Origin: JAGTVG01 sp942491935
Lineage (GTDB): Bacteria > Bacteroidota > Bacteroidia > Cytophagales > Cyclobacteriaceae
Direction of reading: 5' to 3'
Length of the DNA: 64,000 bases
NCBI GenBank assembly: GCA_942491935.1
Contig: CALOCZ010000064.1
Span: forward strand, 1 to 64,000
The translations under genes and the position numbers were made by a program. How positions within the stretch are numbered: the first letter of the stretch is position 1; the number at the start of each line of letters is the position of its first letter. Shown here in pieces: positions 19,021-27,264 of this stretch. Under the pieces are notes generated by a model that was not told the origin of the DNA, did no database searches, and saw nothing but the letters and a program-made list of their open reading frames with translations.

Positions 19021-19989
19021 TCAGTTTATATTTCTTTCAAAAATCCTGATTTTCTCTTTTGTGATGTCGAGGACATATATTTTCCCATATTCATCAACAG
19101 CTAAATCAGCAGGTTCATTGTCATCTTCAAAATCCTCAGGGGCGGCTACAACGCAATCCAATTCACCTGATGCCTTATACACTTTTATCCTGGAAAGACC
19201 TTTTTCACTAGTAACGAACGATCCATCTTTCATAATCGCAATGTGTGCCGGATTGCAACAGCCGGTAAATCCTTCTATCTCAAAGGAAGGTTTCCCCCAG
19301 AAAGCCCGGACAGAACCATCGTCTGTATAATTTTCCACCTTTAACAAACCTGAATTCACTACCCACAATTCATCATCAGGATCTACTTCAAGATCAAAAT
19401 AAGGGCTTGGAAGAATAAAACCGTAGTTCCCATCCAATCTGCCGGTTCCATCGAAGGAATCCAGTAATTGACCTTGCTGATCCAGACGAAATACAATCCG
19501 GTTCCCGGCATCGGCAACAATCGCCATAGAATCCTTAAAAGCTATTGCGGTAATCAAAGTTTTTTCTCCAAAGTTCTGCCAGCGTGCTATGGATTCTCCT
19601 TCCATATTGATTATCTCTATAGAATTCTGACATCCCAGATAAATGTTCCCTTCCGGGGAAAACGATACTGCTGTTACTGGTCCTCTGACTGATCGGTTTA
19701 TTATTTCCAATCCAGAGGTATCTATGACCTGCAGATGATCTTTAAATCCAATTGCGATCAGATTATTCATTATATCGATGGCTTTTGGATCCGGAATACT
19801 CAATCCTATCCTTCTGACCTCCTTAAATTTTATCATCGCTTGATCAACAGCTTTATACTCATCAAATTCGTAAGCGTAAGGATTTTTTGCAGTGTCTTTG
19901 ATCTCACCAGACATAAAATCGCCAAGGATTATAACAAGGATCAGTAATCCAAGTACTATTACTATGATATAGATGAAGATCTTTTTCAT
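19021..19989 (-). CDS. NHL-type six-bladed beta-propeller with a GCCNPxH motif
   Basis: Periplasmic or membrane-anchored propeller, 322 aa, with one N-terminal TM helix (about 4-23). NHL-like blades follow ('SFSPEGNIYLGC', 'FDLEVDPDDELWVVNSG', 'DLAVDEYGKIYVLDITKEKI'). Around 243-249 lies 'GCCNPAH', two adjacent cysteines with a nearby histidine, followed by 'FVTSEKGLSRIKVY'. This could be a metal or Fe-S ligand set, though the ligand role is my inference. It is 9 bases after the previous propeller gene and directly abuts the four-cysteine Tat gene. No catalytic residues are recognised. Confidence 0.82.
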   Translation of the reverse strand: MKKIFIYIIVIVLGLLILVIILGDFMSGEIKDTAKNPYAYEFDEYKAVDQAMIKFKEVRRIGLSIPDPKAIDIMNNLIAIGFKDHLQVIDTSGLEIINRSVRGPVTAVSFSPEGNIYLGCQNSIEIINMEGESIARWQNFGEKTLITAIAFKDSMAIVADAGNRIVFRLDQQGQLLDSFDGTGRLDGNYGFILPSPYFDLEVDPDDELWVVNSGLLKVENYTDDGSVRAFWGKPSFEIEGFTGCCNPAHIAIMKDGSFVTSEKGLSRIKVYKASGELDCVVAAPEDFEDDNEPADLAVDEYGKIYVLDITKEKIRIFERNIN

Positions 19990-19998
19990 ATTATAGAT

Positions 19999-21420
19999 TT
20001 ACATTGTTCTAATGTCCATACAATACATATTATTTGCATCCCGCAACAAGAGATATCCATCAGCTATTGCCAGGGGTGCCCAGGCATCATGCCCATCAAA
20101 AACTTTAATCTGATCAAGGAGAACAAAATTTGTCTGACTTGGCTGAACTATCGATAAAGTTCCGTCATCATTCAATATAAAGAATTTTCCATCGGCAATC
20201 ATATAAGGGCCTAATCCAAACCGGTGCGTTTTGCCACTGGCCCAGACTACTTTCCTGGTATCCTGGGGGTCCACGCAAATAAATTGATTCCTCATGGCCC
20301 CTGCATCTTTAGGTAATATTCCATACAGCATGCCATCGTAAAGTACAGGTGTCTGTTGTTCACATGCCAATCCATCTTTCGGTTTATAGTCATACAACCG
20401 GGCTGCTGAAAACTCATCATTCTCATAATTGATCTGGAAAACCATACTCCCCGCACCGTAACCGGCAGTTAGAAATACCTTACCGTCCGGCAGACAAACA
20501 GGTGAGGGCGCCACGACAGAGCAGCTCCATTCATTGGATTGCCATAAAACCTTACCAGCCAGGTCACCTTCAGCGCCTATTGCGATAATTCCCCCTACAG
20601 CACTATAAACGTACATTTTAATTCCCTGATAAATCCAGGGCATAATAGAGGAATGCGACATTTTCCAGGTTCCCGGATTGGGTGCTTCCCATAATAATTC
20701 CCCTGATGCACAATCTACCGCAATCATAACAGCACTTCCTCCCGTTGCAATAATAGCTTTGCCATCGTCAATCAAAGGACATTGACCGGTATACCAGAAA
20801 GGTATTTCAGTTCCATATAATTTTTCAATATCCATCCCCCACCTTAGATCACCAGTCTCCCGGTCAAGGCACATAACATGTGAACGGGGTCCGATAGTTA
20901 AAATATAATCTTCCGTGATGGCCGGAACGGTCCTTGACATGCCGTGGTTTCTTTTAATGTTCACATTATACCATCTCCTCCACAATTCTTTCCCATCCCG
21001 AAGTGAAAAACATTTCAGCATATCTGCTTTGACCTCTTCATCATAATCAAGCAGATATACCTTTCCTTTATATATAGATGGACCGGCATGCCCTTCACCC
21101 AATTCAACAGACCATTGAATTTTCGGATCATTATTAAACTTCGATATCAACCCTGATCCGGATTTCTTAATATTGTCAAATTCCGGGCCCCTGAATCGTG
21201 GCCATTCATCATTCAACTCACTATCCGAATTAGAAAAAAGTTCAAAGAAGGCCCCAATATTGATAACTTCATTTTCTCCACCCGCATCACCACCGCGGTT
21301 ATCCATGCCAGGTTCACTTGTATTAAAGTCAAGTGAAGGTCCGGAAAGATTCCACCAGATCAAGGCTGTTAAAAACAGGAGACCTGCTGTATATAGAAAT
21401 ATGTTTTTAGGATTGAACAA
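19999..21420 (-). CDS. PQQ-like beta-propeller protein with N-terminal membrane anchor
   Basis: 473-aa propeller with a single TM anchor (about 7-24), a Gly/Asp/Asn-rich spacer, then the propeller starting 'WPRFRGPEFDNIKKSG' (about residue 73). Blocks such as 'GEGHAGPSIYKGKVYLLDYD' and 'LACEQQTPVLYDGMLYGILP' mark the PQQ-like family. It is the second gene of the redox operon, one base after the first propeller gene and 9 bases before the NHL protein. No CxxCH haem motif and no PQQ-dehydrogenase cysteine pair are seen. It probably faces the periplasm and acts as a scaffold or binding partner of the exported Fe-S proteins (inference). Confidence 0.85.
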   Translation of the reverse strand: MFNPKNIFLYTAGLLFLTALIWWNLSGPSLDFNTSEPGMDNRGGDAGGENEVINIGAFFELFSNSDSELNDEWPRFRGPEFDNIKKSGSGLISKFNNDPKIQWSVELGEGHAGPSIYKGKVYLLDYDEEVKADMLKCFSLRDGKELWRRWYNVNIKRNHGMSRTVPAITEDYILTIGPRSHVMCLDRETGDLRWGMDIEKLYGTEIPFWYTGQCPLIDDGKAIIATGGSAVMIAVDCASGELLWEAPNPGTWKMSHSSIMPWIYQGIKMYVYSAVGGIIAIGAEGDLAGKVLWQSNEWSCSVVAPSPVCLPDGKVFLTAGYGAGSMVFQINYENDEFSAARLYDYKPKDGLACEQQTPVLYDGMLYGILPKDAGAMRNQFICVDPQDTRKVVWASGKTHRFGLGPYMIADGKFFILNDDGTLSIVQPSQTNFVLLDQIKVFDGHDAWAPLAIADGYLLLRDANNMYCMDIRTM

Positions 21421-21421
21421 A

Positions 21422-22672
21422 TTATTCTTTTTTATCCTCTATATCAAATACCATTACAACCTCACCATGACGGATCAGAAGTTTTTTATCCGCGATATAT
21501 GGATGCGCCCAATGTGGGCCAGATCCATATCCAATTTTAAATGTGCTAATGATATCAAATTTCTTTGGTGTTGGTTTAACAAGGGCTACATTCCCACCCC
21601 TTTCTTCATAGCAATACATCATGCCATCCGCCAGCGCAATGGATCCTTTAGTGTTCCACTTTTCATCATACATAACCTCACCTGAATCCCAATTGAGACA
21701 TACCCAGTTTCCAGTTGAATTGCTATGCCAGTTAGATCCATATAGATAATCACCAACTTTTACATAGTGTCCATGATGGGTATCCAAAACACTTGTTCTC
21801 CATTTCTCCTCTACTGAGTTCATGTCACTGGAAACTTTAAGCATTACACCATATTGATCATAACCTTTTGAAACAAATATCTCATTACCGCTTGATATGG
21901 GGGAATTGGTACTGTTTGTTGCACCACGACTTCCAGCACCTTCTGGCGGTAAATATTTATAGTGCCATGCAATCTTTCCATTTTCAGGCACTATGCCTAA
22001 TATATGGTGAGCGGTTAAAGCCACTATCAATTGCTTTCCATCCTGTTGATAAATAACCGAAGAAACATATGTCCGTCCTCCGCCAAGACTTTCTGCCTGC
22101 CATTCTATTTCGCCTGAATGTTTATTTAATGCGATTACTGAAGCTTTGTTGCCACCACATGTGTATAGCACCTTATCGTCTATTATAAGCGGTGATTCTG
22201 CCACTCCCCATCGATGGATCTCTCCCTCAAATAGTTCATTAGCATTTACAGACCAATTAATAGTCCCATCACTTGTGTTCAGACAAACCACTTCACCAAT
22301 TCCACTTATCACATAAATCCGGTCGCCATCAATTGTCGGAGTTGAGCGGGTTTCCGGGTATGATTGGTTCCATGAAGATCCATATTTAACCTGGTATTTA
22401 ATGTTACCTTCCATATCGAAGGCACTCAAATAGTCCTCCTCCCCTTTCTTACCTGTAACATATAACACATCTTCAAAAAGTACAGGAGAGGAATACCCCA
22501 TACCAATACCTTCAACTTTTAGAAGCATTTCCGGGCCATCTGCTGGCCATTCTTTCAATAATCCCTTATCCGGAAATTGACCATCTCGTTCAGGTCCGCG
22601 CCACTGAATCTCCTGGGAAAATATGGATGTAAAAGTAAATAGAAAAAGTATTAGAACTGTTAATTTATTCAT
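21422..22672 (-). CDS. PQQ-like beta-propeller protein, first gene of the redox operon
   Basis: Secreted propeller, 416 aa, with a signal peptide (about 1-19, ending 'SIFSQ'). Family blocks include 'IQWRGPERDGQFPDKGLLKE', 'GMGYSSPVLFEDVLYVTGK' and the closing 'GSGPHWAHPYIADKKLLIRH'. It is closely similar in plan to the gene just upstream (22828-24042) and to the broken remnant at 2903-3130, implying duplication. A 155-base gap with a promoter-like element and a perfect dyad precedes it, while all downstream genes are packed with almost no gaps. It therefore probably leads the ten-gene transcript. No enzymatic residues are recognised. Confidence 0.87.
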   Translation of the reverse strand: MNKLTVLILFLFTFTSIFSQEIQWRGPERDGQFPDKGLLKEWPADGPEMLLKVEGIGMGYSSPVLFEDVLYVTGKKGEEDYLSAFDMEGNIKYQVKYGSSWNQSYPETRSTPTIDGDRIYVISGIGEVVCLNTSDGTINWSVNANELFEGEIHRWGVAESPLIIDDKVLYTCGGNKASVIALNKHSGEIEWQAESLGGGRTYVSSVIYQQDGKQLIVALTAHHILGIVPENGKIAWHYKYLPPEGAGSRGATNSTNSPISSGNEIFVSKGYDQYGVMLKVSSDMNSVEEKWRTSVLDTHHGHYVKVGDYLYGSNWHSNSTGNWVCLNWDSGEVMYDEKWNTKGSIALADGMMYCYEERGGNVALVKPTPKKFDIISTFKIGYGSGPHWAHPYIADKKLLIRHGEVVMVFDIEDKKE

Positions 22673-22755
22673 ACCATATAATTTAAATTCGGCTACGGGA
22701 GTAAGATAAAATTAACAATAGCCCCTCTGTACAGCTACGCTTCCAGCGCCCTATA

Positions 22756-22763
22756 CAAATTTA
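22756..22763 (-). promoter_or_regulatory. Putative -7 promoter element (TAnnTTTG) of the redox operon
   Basis: On the minus strand this reads TAAATTTG, a full match to the Bacteroidota -7 consensus. It lies about 85 bases upstream of the start at 22672. No TTTG -33 element is found at the expected distance; instead a perfect dyad (22785-22802) occupies that position, as expected for an activator-dependent promoter. Confidence 0.4.
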
Positions 22764-22784
22764 AGAATTAATACGCCACTAATT

Positions 22785-22802
22785 ATATGATATAAATCAT
22801 AT
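22785..22802. promoter_or_regulatory. FNR/CRP-like operator dyad
   Basis: Perfect 18-base dyad, ATATGAT-ATAA-ATCATAT, with the TGAT-N4-ATCA core shared by FNR/DNR/HcpR-type regulators. Its centre (22793.5) lies about 42 bases upstream of the start point predicted from the -7 element at 22756-22763, which is the class II activator position. It precedes the propeller/Fe-S/NADH operon, so oxygen or redox control is a reasonable guess. A chance AT-rich palindrome cannot be excluded. Confidence 0.4.
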
Positions 22803-22827
22803 GTTGACAGGTTATTAAAACAGCCTA

Positions 22828-24042
22828 TCAGCGAATTTTATAAGCTAACATTGTATTTCCATGCCGGACGAACAATCTGCCATTATTGATGGCAGGATGC
22901 GCCCAATGCTGTCCACTTCCTGCATTTATTTTAGTTATACTGACCACCTTAAAGGAAGAGGCTTCAGGTTTCATTAGAGCGAGTTCCCCACGCTGGCTAT
23001 AAGCATATAACATTCCTTCTGCCGCAATCACAACCCCGTTGCCAACTTCTTTGGACTCGTAAAGAACTTTGCCGGTATTCCAGTCAATACATTGCCATTC
23101 CCGATTGGAATCACCGGAACCATACATAAAGCCATTATGATATACAGCCCCACCCATCCGGCTATCCATGGTTTCACTATACCATATTTCGTTTACCTGG
23201 CTACCGTCGTCGTTCAATTTTAGCATAGCGCCCCCTTTTCCGTAACCACTGAAACAAAAGACCTGTCCGTTGTGATACAGAGGGGTGTTTGGGTGGACAG
23301 AGTACCTGTTTGGATGTGGATGGTTCCATAATAGTTTCCCTGTATCAGCATCAACACCAATTACATGATCTGCCATATGTGTAACGATAAGGTTACGGCC
23401 TCCAATTTCAATTAAAAGCGGGGAACAATATGCTGGAATTTCACCCATAGCTTTTGTTGTCCATATAATATCTCCATTTGATTTATTTAACGCCACCATA
23501 TTATGTTCACGTCCTCCAGGCGTGCAGATGAGCTTATCTCCGATTATCAAAAGGGTCTCTGCAAGCCCCCATTCAGTATTCCGGCCGCCATACTCTTTAA
23601 ACAAGTCTTTTCGCCAGATCATCATACCTGAATTTGAGCTCAAACAGGATAAATGCCCTTTTCCACTCAGCATATAGAGTTTATCCCCATCAATAACGGG
23701 AGTTCCCCTGCTTCCAGGATAACTTTCATAGTATTCCGGGCCATAAGGAGCTTTCCAGATGAGGGTTCCATCCTGTTCAAGAGCATATACATATCCGGTT
23801 TGATCTTCCATTCCGGATACATATATCCGGTCATTTCCAAATGAAGGTGATGAATATCCCTCCCCTAACTTATCATATTGCCATAAAACTTCGGGTCCAC
23901 CTGCAGGCCACTCCTTCATCAGGCCTGTATCCGGATAATATCCATTTTGATCCGGACCTCTCCATTTGGTGGGTTCCTGTGAGAAACTCAGAACAGGGAT
24001 TAAGATTAGGAATATTAATAGGTTATAAAAATAATTTTTCAT
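22828..24042 (-). CDS. PQQ-like beta-propeller protein, secreted
   Basis: 404-aa secreted propeller with a signal peptide (about 1-21, 'ILIPVLSFSQ'). Blocks include 'TKWRGPDQNGYYPDTGLMKE', 'GEGYSSPSFGNDRIYVSG', 'AETLLIIGDKLICTPGG' and 'GSGQHWAHPAINNGRLFVRH'. It is a close paralogue in plan of the next gene (21422-22672). It is separated from that gene by 155 bases with regulatory elements, and from the SelA-like gene upstream by 89 bases, so it may be transcribed on its own or read through into the redox operon. No catalytic signature is seen. Periplasmic binding or scaffold function is the safest statement. Confidence 0.86.
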   Translation of the reverse strand: MKNYFYNLLIFLILIPVLSFSQEPTKWRGPDQNGYYPDTGLMKEWPAGGPEVLWQYDKLGEGYSSPSFGNDRIYVSGMEDQTGYVYALEQDGTLIWKAPYGPEYYESYPGSRGTPVIDGDKLYMLSGKGHLSCLSSNSGMMIWRKDLFKEYGGRNTEWGLAETLLIIGDKLICTPGGREHNMVALNKSNGDIIWTTKAMGEIPAYCSPLLIEIGGRNLIVTHMADHVIGVDADTGKLLWNHPHPNRYSVHPNTPLYHNGQVFCFSGYGKGGAMLKLNDDGSQVNEIWYSETMDSRMGGAVYHNGFMYGSGDSNREWQCIDWNTGKVLYESKEVGNGVVIAAEGMLYAYSQRGELALMKPEASSFKVVSITKINAGSGQHWAHPAINNGRLFVRHGNTMLAYKIR

Positions 24043-24131
24043 TTTAATAATATTTACTACTTAATAGAAATCAATTTGAAATCAGTCTAATGATCTAAAT
24101 TTTGACTGCAAATTTTAAGCCACAAAGAAAT

Positions 24132-25379
24132 TTACCAAATATAATGTATCGGAGCTATTCTATTATACCTGCATTTTCCTTTCCTTAATAATTCACTTAA
24201 CCGGGAGGCCACAATTCTTTCCTGCCCGGGTTGCATCATCCAGGTAGTTATCCCTACCGATTCTGATCCGCCAACCGTTTCAATTGAGGGGTGCCCGTCC
24301 CGTAGTTTTTGCCGCAACTCATCCGGGTTCATTTTAATTTTCTTCTGATCCCAGGAAAGTCTCAATGATGGAACATGATTAGCGACTTCAGGAACATGTC
24401 TTTCAGGCTCAACACCTGGAATATCAGCAATAGCATCTATTATTGTCTTGATCTGCATCTCCCATAAGTCCCAGTCTTTTGCGTGATCCCGTGTCAAATA
24501 CGATTCAATAGCCGCATACATTCCAAGGATCTCTTCTTTATTTACCTTCATGCCCCTTCCAACTGTATTTCCCCGTGGTGCAGCATGCAATCGTGCTGCA
24601 TCAATATATTTCTTTTTCCCAATCAATAAACCACCACTTTGTGGTCCCCTCAATCCCTTTCCTCCCGAAAATGTGACCAGGTCAAAACCCATATCAGTAT
24701 ATTTCCATAGATTTTCTACTGGGGGCACATCGGCTGCACAGTCATTAAAAGTTGGGATCCCATGTTTTTTCGCTATCTGAACGAATTCTTCGTCTTGTAT
24801 CTTGCCTACAAAATTATTGCCATTAAAAAACCACATCATAGCCGTCTTTTCATTGATGGCGTTTTCCAGTTCTTCTCTGGTCTCAACTTCTATGATTTTA
24901 ACACCACAGTTTCGAATGGCATGGCCATATCCTATTTTATGAGATTTTTGAATGATCACTTCGCTTTTCATCCCTGTAAGGTCAGGAATCTGGATAACTT
25001 TCTTTTCATCCATTCCGGATAATATACCTGCTGTCCCAAGTGTAATGGCCGATGCAGCTCCTGAAGTTATGGTCGCCGCTTCGCAATGCAATAATTGTGC
25101 TATCCTTTCTCCCACTTTATCCTGTAGATCATCCAATATTACGTAATCATTAGTGCCGTAATTATATGCATCGATAACTTCCGGCCTCATCAATGAGCCC
25201 GTCATGAAAGTGTACGTGCCAGCGGCATTTATAAATGTCCTTACTCCCAGTTCCTTAAAATAATCCCTGCGTGCCGTATTTCCTGAAGCTACACCCGGAG
25301 TCAATATCCCCGCTCCAAATAAACCCCCTAAAAGTGGCATTCCGGCCAATTTCTTCATCAATTCCCTTCTGGTAATCAT
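24132..25379 (-). CDS. SelA/DgaE-like PLP-dependent enzyme with Tat-type signal
   Basis: Fold-type I PLP enzyme of the SelA-like family, which includes D-glucosaminate-6-phosphate ammonia-lyase (DgaE) and L-seryl-tRNA(Sec) selenium transferase. The PLP lysine lies in 'DLVTFSGGKGLRGPQSGG', and 'GVRTFINAAGTYTFMTGS' is the family's N-terminal substrate loop. The chosen start, 'MITRRELMKK', gives a twin-arginine signal (TRRELMKK plus a hydrophobic run). An ATG at 25424 is in frame but lies inside a terminator hairpin and encodes 'FVFF' from its T-run, so it is rejected. RidA and an EF_0837-type amidohydrolase are next door, as in amino-sugar or D-amino-acid breakdown loci. Export of such an enzyme would be unusual. 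Product 415 aa; substrate unknown. Confidence 0.83.
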   Translation of the reverse strand: MITRRELMKKLAGMPLLGGLFGAGILTPGVASGNTARRDYFKELGVRTFINAAGTYTFMTGSLMRPEVIDAYNYGTNDYVILDDLQDKVGERIAQLLHCEAATITSGAASAITLGTAGILSGMDEKKVIQIPDLTGMKSEVIIQKSHKIGYGHAIRNCGVKIIEVETREELENAINEKTAMMWFFNGNNFVGKIQDEEFVQIAKKHGIPTFNDCAADVPPVENLWKYTDMGFDLVTFSGGKGLRGPQSGGLLIGKKKYIDAARLHAAPRGNTVGRGMKVNKEEILGMYAAIESYLTRDHAKDWDLWEMQIKTIIDAIADIPGVEPERHVPEVANHVPSLRLSWDQKKIKMNPDELRQKLRDGHPSIETVGGSESVGITTWMMQPGQERIVASRLSELLRKGKCRYNRIAPIHYIW

Positions 25380-25400
25380 AATTTTGTATTTTGAATGTAT

Positions 25401-25451
25401 AAAAAAAACGAAGCCACGGACCATTGAAATTCAAATTTCAGGGGTCCGTGG
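25401..25451 (-). terminator. Rho-independent terminator after the RidA gene
   Basis: The arms CCACGGACC (25414-25422) and GGTCCGTGG (25443-25451) pair perfectly over 9 bases, with an inner GAAAT/ATTTC pairing. In the minus direction they are followed by CTTCG and eight T residues (25401-25408). It closes the transcript from 31616 to 25478 and lies just ahead of the SelA-like start, so that gene either has its own promoter or depends on read-through. Confidence 0.85.
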
Positions 25452-25477
25452 TCTATTACTTTAAATTAATATATTGA

Positions 25478-25954
25478 TCAATCCAATGCTGCGATACAAT
25501 CGATCTCAACCAATGAATCCCCGGGCACACCACCATAAGTAGCGACAGTAGTTCTAACAGGAGGATTTTCCCCAAAACGACCTCTGTACACATCGTTCAT
25601 ACCGTGATAATCATTCAAATCATGTAGATATACATTTACCTTCAGCACTTTATCCATAGAAGAACCATGTTTTTTTAATTCTTTTTCAAGTTCATTCAGG
25701 ACATGATCAGTATGTGCTGCAATGTCTCCTTCAAAATGGGCTCCTTTACCAGCAATAAAAAGTAAGTTCCCATAAGCTACACCTCCGGAGAACAAAGGCA
25801 CATCATTGGATTTGGTAATGCTGGTAACTACTTTCTTTGATGATTTAGTTTTACTTTCAGCAGCACTTACCTGGCTGACTCCTATTCCTGCAGCGGCAGC
25901 AGCCAAAACACCTTTTACAGCTTTCCTTCTTGAATTTTGCTTTTTTTGTTCCAT
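25478..25954 (-). CDS. RidA-family (YjgF/YER057c/UK114) protein with export signal
   Basis: 158-aa protein whose C-terminal 115 residues form a RidA fold. The family's catalytic arginine is present in 'PPVRTTVATYGG' (about 132) and the glutamate in 'VEIDCIAALD' at the end. RidA proteins hydrolyse enamine/imine intermediates released by PLP enzymes such as dehydratases and ammonia-lyases. The first 31 residues add a twin-arginine-like signal ('NSRRKAVKG' then an alanine-rich hydrophobic run ending 'VSA'), not found in the usual cytoplasmic form. It lies beside the SelA-like PLP enzyme, a natural partner for imine clearance, and is followed by a strong terminator. Confidence 0.88.
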   Translation of the reverse strand: MEQKKQNSRRKAVKGVLAAAAAGIGVSQVSAAESKTKSSKKVVTSITKSNDVPLFSGGVAYGNLLFIAGKGAHFEGDIAAHTDHVLNELEKELKKHGSSMDKVLKVNVYLHDLNDYHGMNDVYRGRFGENPPVRTTVATYGGVPGDSLVEIDCIAALD

Positions 25955-26041
25955 AATCAGAAAATTTCATTTGTTTATAAAAAATTAAGTCCTATCGTTA
26001 TTTCTCCCATTTCGGAGATGCAATTCCATTTAGATCCCAGA

Positions 26042-27251
26042 CTACTTCTCCTCCCTGACCGTCAATTCACATTCCAGTTTCTGATCTCCTTCTATCATAA
26101 ATCCTTTAACGTCAATGAATCCAAATTCACCTTGTTTTAAGCTGAATACCGCAATATCAGCACATGCTCCTGTACTTAAATGTCCCAGTTCTTCATGATT
26201 TATAATCTGTGCAGGTGCCCAGGTGGAGCGATCTATCACATCATCAAATGGCATTCCCAGGTTCAGCATTTTTGACATCACGTTCAACATATCTTTCATT
26301 CCTCCATTCATGCTGCCCGTATGAAGATCCGTACTTATAGAATTAGGCAGGAATCCCTGTTGAACAGCAGGGACTGCCTGGTCGAAGAAAACTTCCGCCG
26401 CCATGACCTACATCAAAAATCAGCCCCTTTTTTTGTGCATCCCATACATAGGGTCGTACCTCACCATTCTCATCTACAATAGCTGTTCTTCCTCTTACAT
26501 TCGCAAAGCAATGTGTAAATATATCTCCCGCCCGCATTTCAGTCATTAAAAGTCTCTCCAGGGACAACTGAGGTGTATTCCCACCAAAGTCTATCATTGC
26601 AGGAACATCTGCCAATTTCCCTGCTTCCACCATTTTAATAACCGGATCCCATTCAGGGCCACTGTAATGAGCCAATTTTACACCAACTACATAGTCAGAA
26701 TATTTCCTGACAACCATTCCTGTTAATTTAGGATCCATATCGGCAAGGTTCTGTTCTATAGCACCGCCTTTCATTCCAGAACCCACAATATTAAGAAACG
26801 CAAGCACTCTTGTTTTCGATTGATCAATGGTCTGTTCTTTAAATATCCTGAAATTCCTCCATCCCGCACTCCCAGCATCCACAACCGTAGTCACACCGGC
26901 CCGAAACGTAAATCCATCCGGAGGAAGGCTGGTAAAACTATTGCTGATGTATGCATCTGGTTTTGTCCCCCAGAAAACATGCACATGAATATCAATGAGG
27001 CCTGGTGTAACGTATAGACCGGTAGCATCAACTATTTTAGCAGAAGTTTCTCCTGATATCTCTTCAGCTACTTTAACGATTTTTCCTTCGGAAACCGCAA
27101 TATCCATTTTCTGGCTGATACCATTTTTCGGATCTATAAGATGACCATTTTTAATAAGCAGGTCATACTCCTGGCCGAATATTTGATATACAGCACCAAT
27201 AGATAATACAATCGTGAGAATTCTCACTTTATAAAAACACTTCATAACCAT
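26042..27251 (-). CDS. EF_0837/AHS-type amidohydrolase (deacetylase-like), exported, frameshifted
   Basis: TIM-barrel metal-dependent hydrolase. After a signal peptide come the HxH metal motif 'GLIDIHVHVFWG', 'GVTTVVDAGSAGW', 'VVGVKLAHYSG' (probable carbamylated lysine), 'FTHCFANVRGR' and 'FDVGHGGGSF'. 'ISTDLHTGSMNGGMKDMLN' follows in the second frame. The frames are 27251-26343 and 26404-26042; changing the T-run at 26388-26391 by one deletion or two insertions joins them at the conserved GGGSF block. This subfamily (annotated deacetylase or dihydroorotase-like) commonly neighbours SelA/DgaE-like and RidA genes, as it does here. It lies 13 bases after the DUF362 gene. Substrate not determinable; an N-acyl or cyclic amide compound is likely by family. 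Confidence 0.82.
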
Positions 27252-27264
27252 TAATGTAAGACTG

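Noticed and set aside
10085..22672. Reading the operon as a bifurcating hydrogenase or complex I fragment
   Set aside because: No HydA H-cluster subunit, no NuoG-size catalytic partner and no membrane Nuo subunits are present in the window.
10085..24042. Reading the propellers as PQQ-dependent dehydrogenases
   Set aside because: No vicinal-cysteine pair, calcium-site or tryptophan-docking pattern of quinoprotein dehydrogenases was seen, and no haem CxxCH motif; they are better described as PQQ-like repeats.
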